Shown here piece by piece: positions 6,341 through 9,019 of a stretch of DNA of 9,019 nucleotides (its first letter is position 1; each line of letters opens with the position of its first letter). The stretch spans positions 1 through 9,019 of the forward strand of contig JAFZVO010000053.1 in NCBI GenBank assembly GCA_017617775.1, given 5' to 3'. Both the position numbers and the translations under genes were made by a program. The notes beneath the pieces were generated by a model, which saw only the letters and a list, made by a program, of their open reading frames with translations, had not been told where the DNA came from and ran no database searches. This DNA comes from Bacilli bacterium (GTDB lineage: Bacteria; Bacillota_I; Bacilli_A; RFN20; CAG-826).

Positions 6341-7111
6341 ATGAAATTAGCAGTGGATGTCGGAAATACTACAATCGCCTTAGGATTGTTCAATACTACG
6401 CTTGTTGAAAAGATTATTATTTCAACAGATTTGAACAAGGCACAGGATGATTTTTTCCTATTGCTATCCCCATTATTTAAAGAGAAAAACATTGAGAGGA
6501 AAGAGGTTAATAGCATCGTCTATTGTTCCGTTGTTCCCCAAGTGGATGAAGGCCTCAAAGGAGCCCTTAATGAATTATTTCCAAGCGCGAGTATGCTGAC
6601 GGTCAATTCTTCATTAAAAACATCGTTTGACATCAATGTTCAAAATCGTGGAGAGATCGGTGGAGATTTGCTCGCTGATCTAGAAGGCGCATATCGTTTA
6701 TATGGCTATCCAACTCTCATCGCTGATTTAGGTACGGCGACAAAGATCCTTTCTCTTAATGACAGAGGAGAATTCACCACTTGCTTAATCATTCCCGGGA
6801 TGGATATCTCTGCTTCTTTGCTTTCGAATAAAGCTGCTTTGCTTCCATCTGTTGGGCTTGAAGAAGTGAAACCGATTACAGAGTGCAATAACACCATCGA
6901 TGCGATGAAAGGCGGTATTGTATACGGCCATCTTGAGATGGTGGATGGTTTATTATCTCGTTATGAAAAAGCCCTTGGTTATAAATGTAAACACATCATT
7001 ACTGGAGGGGCCACTCATAACATCGAAAAATATTTAAAAGAAGACTATATAGTCAATTATGATCTAGTGCTGTTTGGACTAATTGAACTATTGAATAACA
7101 ATGCAAAATGA
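6341..7111 (+). CDS. coaX: Type III pantothenate kinase (CoaX), divergent
   Basis: Phosphorylates pantothenate to 4'-phosphopantothenate, the first step of CoA synthesis. Type III enzymes belong to the ASKHA (acetate kinase/Hsp70/actin) superfamily. The 256 residues agree with the family. Visible motifs are DVGNTT (6-11, phosphate-binding loop), the second nucleotide loop ADLGTAT (128-134), IIPGMDISASLLSNKAALLP (150-169) and TGGAT (221-225). The usual G-(A/T/V)-D-R motif reads IGGDLLAD (106-113), keeping the Asp (109) but with Leu110 in place of the customary Arg. Activity is therefore likely but not certain. The start lies 2 nt after the leuS stop without a clear ribosome binding site (only GTGG at 6327-6330), so translation is probably coupled to leuS. 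Alanine codons are rarely GCG here (3 of 16), unlike glgC. Confidence 0.9.
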   Translation: MKLAVDVGNTTIALGLFNTTLVEKIIISTDLNKAQDDFFLLLSPLFKEKNIERKEVNSIVYCSVVPQVDEGLKGALNELFPSASMLTVNSSLKTSFDINVQNRGEIGGDLLADLEGAYRLYGYPTLIADLGTATKILSLNDRGEFTTCLIIPGMDISASLLSNKAALLPSVGLEEVKPITECNNTIDAMKGGIVYGHLEMVDGLLSRYEKALGYKCKHIITGGATHNIEKYLKEDYIVNYDLVLFGLIELLNNNAK

Positions 7112-7115
7112 GGAG
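7110..7115 (+). promoter_or_regulatory. Ribosome binding site that fixes the dipeptidase start
   Basis: GAGGAG overlaps the coaX TGA stop (7109-7111) and lies 6 nt before the ATG at 7122. An earlier in-frame ATG at 7101 would overlap coaX and has no comparable site, so 7122 is the chosen start. Confidence 0.8.
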
Positions 7116-7121
7116 ATTTTT

Positions 7122-8501
7122 ATGAAGAAGGATGTAAAATACGCGAAATTAACAAAGAAGTATGAAAAACCTTTGATGGACAACCTTAAAGGTCTTGTCG
7201 CGATTGATTCAACTTATGATGAAGCGACAGTCAGCGCGAAGAATCCGTTTGGTGAAGGGGTCAGCAAGGCTCTCAAATACTTTGAAGAATTAGCGAAGAA
7301 AGATGGCTTTAAAGTCACTAATTACGACAATAAAGTCGTGGAGGCTATCGTTGGTGAAGGAAAGAAGAATATCACCATCATGGCTCACGCGGATATCGTT
7401 CCTGTTGGAACTGGCTGGTCACAAGATCCTTTCCAAGTCGTTGAGAAGAAAGGTGTGGTCTATGGTCGCGGTGTCGCGGATGACAAAGGACCATTATTAT
7501 CCGCATATTATGGTTTATTAGCCTTAAAAGATAATAATTTGCTCGGCAATTATCGCGTTAGATTTTTAGTCGGCGGTAATGAAGAGAGCGGCTCTTTATG
7601 CATGGAGCATTATTTCCATACTTTAAAGAAAGAAGCTCCAACTTATGGCTTCTCTCCTGATAGTGACTTTCCAGTCGTATTCGCCGAGAAAGCAATCATG
7701 AATTTTGAAGTAAGAAAGAAGGTTAAAATCCCTGGGCTTATTTCCCTTAAGGGAGGAACAGCCTTTAATTCTGTCATTGAACTAGCCACGATGCAGATTG
7801 AACTCAATGATGATATCGTCCCCTTCCTCGTGAAGAATTACCCAGATGCAGAAATCTTAACGAGAGATGATATCGTCAATATCACCTTTCACGGTAAAGC
7901 TGCCCATGGCAGTACCCCTCAACTCGGTGTTAACGCTGGGATGAGAGCTATTAAGTGTTTAGCGGATTATACACAGAACAAGGATTTGCTCAAAATCGTT
8001 GAATGCTATTCTGATGTCTACGGCAAAGGTTGCCGCGCGACTGGATACTCACACGATATGGGCCAGAATTCCTTGAATGTTGGTTTGATTGATTATAAAG
8101 ATGAAGAAATATCATTAGTGATTAACTTCCGTTTTGTGGAAACTTGTAATGCGGCTGACTTGAAGAGCAATATCATCGCCGCGTCTCGTCCACTCAATGT
8201 GAAGTTCTCTCTTGCCTCTCCTCTTCTCTATTTCAAAAAAGACAGCCCATTAATTAAAACTCTTGTTAATGCCTATCGCGTTGAAAGTGGAGATTATGAA
8301 ACTGAACCTCTAGCCATAGGCGGGGGAACTTACGCTAAAGAGACGAGTAATACAGTCGCCTTCGGACTAGAATATCCAGGTTGGGATTCCAAAATGCATT
8401 CTGTTGGCGAGCAGATTAAAGTTGAAGCTCTCTATCAAGGGATGGCTATCTACGCGAGAGCGATTCATGATTTAGGACAATTAATCGAAAATGAGAACTA
8501 A
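7122..8501 (+). CDS. pepV: M20-family metallo-dipeptidase, PepV-like
   Basis: Predicted cytoplasmic di-zinc peptidase that cleaves dipeptides; PepV and Sapep of Bacillota are the closest relatives I recognise. With the start at 7122 the protein has 459 residues, close to PepV. Metal and catalytic motifs, in this numbering, are MAHADIVPVG (87-96, with His89 and Asp91), GRGVADDKGP (115-124, bridging Asp120), GGNEESGS (151-158, Glu154/Glu155), SPDSDFP (178-184, Asp180), AAHGSTP (260-266, His262) and KMHSVGE (424-430, His426). All ligands expected for a working enzyme are present. No signal peptide is seen; the N-terminus is lysine-rich (MKKDVKYAKLTKKYEK). The gene follows coaX by 10 nt and overlaps trmB by 11 nt. 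Exact substrate range cannot be read from sequence. The symbol is by family resemblance; other M20 dipeptidases are possible. Confidence 0.88.
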   Translation: MKKDVKYAKLTKKYEKPLMDNLKGLVAIDSTYDEATVSAKNPFGEGVSKALKYFEELAKKDGFKVTNYDNKVVEAIVGEGKKNITIMAHADIVPVGTGWSQDPFQVVEKKGVVYGRGVADDKGPLLSAYYGLLALKDNNLLGNYRVRFLVGGNEESGSLCMEHYFHTLKKEAPTYGFSPDSDFPVVFAEKAIMNFEVRKKVKIPGLISLKGGTAFNSVIELATMQIELNDDIVPFLVKNYPDAEILTRDDIVNITFHGKAAHGSTPQLGVNAGMRAIKCLADYTQNKDLLKIVECYSDVYGKGCRATGYSHDMGQNSLNVGLIDYKDEEISLVINFRFVETCNAADLKSNIIAASRPLNVKFSLASPLLYFKKDSPLIKTLVNAYRVESGDYETEPLAIGGGTYAKETSNTVAFGLEYPGWDSKMHSVGEQIKVEALYQGMAIYARAIHDLGQLIENEN

Positions 8502-9019
8502 ATTCAAAGCCTGGGCAGAACCTTATATCAACGAACATCAAGACATCTGTGTTGATGCTTTATCTATGCAGAACATTGATAATTTGTATTTAGAAATCGG
8601 TTCTGGTAAAGGCTTGTATTTAGTGACGATGGCGAAGAAATTCCCAGATCGTAGTTATGTCGGCGTGGAAAGAAATGTCACATGTGCAGGATACCTCGCC
8701 AAAAAAATCGTAGAGGGAGAAGTCGCCAATGCTAAGCTTTGCTTTATGGATGCCGAGAAACTCCTCGTGGATGTAAAAGAACATTCATTAAAGCATGTCT
8801 TCCTCAATTTTTCAGATCCATGGCCAAAGAAAAGACACAACACACGCCGTCTCACTTCCGAGAGATTCATTCCTTTGTACCAAAGAGTGATGGCGCATGG
8901 CGGTGAGATCATTTTAAAAACAGATAATAGAGAATTATTTGATTTTTCAAAAGAGAACATCTTAAATAACGGATTCTCATTGATGTTTGAAGATTTAGAT
9001 TATCAACTAGACGAAGAAA
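8491..9019 (+). CDS. trmB: tRNA (guanine-N7-)-methyltransferase, C-terminus cut by window
   Basis: Methylates N7 of G46 in the variable loop of tRNA using S-adenosylmethionine. The visible 176 residues begin MRTKFKAWAEPYI, like B. subtilis TrmB. They continue with the SAM-binding loop EIGSGKG (35-41), GVERN (58-62, acidic ribose contact), the signature LNFSDPWPKKRHNTRRLT (105-122) and KTDNREL (143-149). Roughly 30-40 residues, including the usual C-terminal TxYE motif, should lie beyond position 9019. The ATG overlaps the dipeptidase stop by 11 nt. No close ribosome binding site is seen (AGGA at 8474-8477 is 13 nt away), which suggests coupled translation. The frame is intact to the edge. Confidence 0.95.
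   Translation, partial: MRTKFKAWAEPYINEHQDICVDALSMQNIDNLYLEIGSGKGLYLVTMAKKFPDRSYVGVERNVTCAGYLAKKIVEGEVANAKLCFMDAEKLLVDVKEHSLKHVFLNFSDPWPKKRHNTRRLTSERFIPLYQRVMAHGGEIILKTDNRELFDFSKENILNNGFSLMFEDLDYQLDEE

Noticed and set aside
7101..7121. Upstream ATG at 7101 as start of the dipeptidase
   Set aside because: It would overlap coaX and lacks an RBS, whereas GAGGAG lies 6 nt before the ATG at 7122.
8655..8960. 101-codon minus-strand frame over trmB
   Set aside because: The plus strand encodes clear TrmB motifs; the antisense frame has none.

Overview
The window looks like an ordinary chromosomal segment from an uncultured or gut-type low-GC Bacillota. The evidence is moderately AT-rich DNA, a glgC-glgD pair (GlgD is typical of Bacillota), a Bacillus-type TrmB, a PepV-like M20 dipeptidase and strong AGGAGG-type ribosome binding sites. 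Two genes (glgC and coaX) end in TGA, and the tryptophan codons I checked are TGG. So the standard code is used, not the Mycoplasma-type code. A placement near Erysipelotrichia or Acholeplasma/RF39-like lineages is a guess from protein style only.

Layout. (1) Positions 1-79, minus strand: the first 26 codons of a gene resembling deoxycytidylate deaminase, cut by the window edge. (2) 80-197: a 118-bp divergent intergenic region with candidate back-to-back promoters, a small inverted repeat and the AGGAGG site of glgC. (3) 198-3857: a tight glycogen-synthesis operon glgC-glgD-glgA, with genes 1 nt apart or overlapping by 1 nt. (4) 3858-3944: an 87-nt gap with a 16-bp dyad and a strong intrinsic-terminator-like hairpin. 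The 3' arm of this hairpin ends 8 nt before the next start codon and appears to contain that gene's ribosome binding site. (5) 3945-9019: a second tightly packed co-directional run leuS - coaX - M20 dipeptidase (pepV-like) - trmB, the last cut by the window edge.

How the genes work together. GlgC makes ADP-glucose from glucose-1-phosphate and ATP. GlgD is a degenerate paralogue that probably acts as its regulatory partner. GlgA polymerises ADP-glucose into alpha-1,4-glucan. No branching enzyme or phosphorylase gene lies in the window. The second run is a housekeeping set without one shared pathway: leucyl-tRNA charging, the first step of CoA synthesis, dipeptide cleavage and m7G46 tRNA methylation.

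I see no mobile elements, CRISPR arrays, RNA genes or defence-like systems, and no convincing new system. The points most worth a second look are the terminator/RBS overlap and dyad before leuS, the non-canonical KMSKS loop (KMGKR) of LeuS, loss of the usual Arg in the CoaX G-x-D-R motif, and a contrast in alanine codon use between glgC and coaX.
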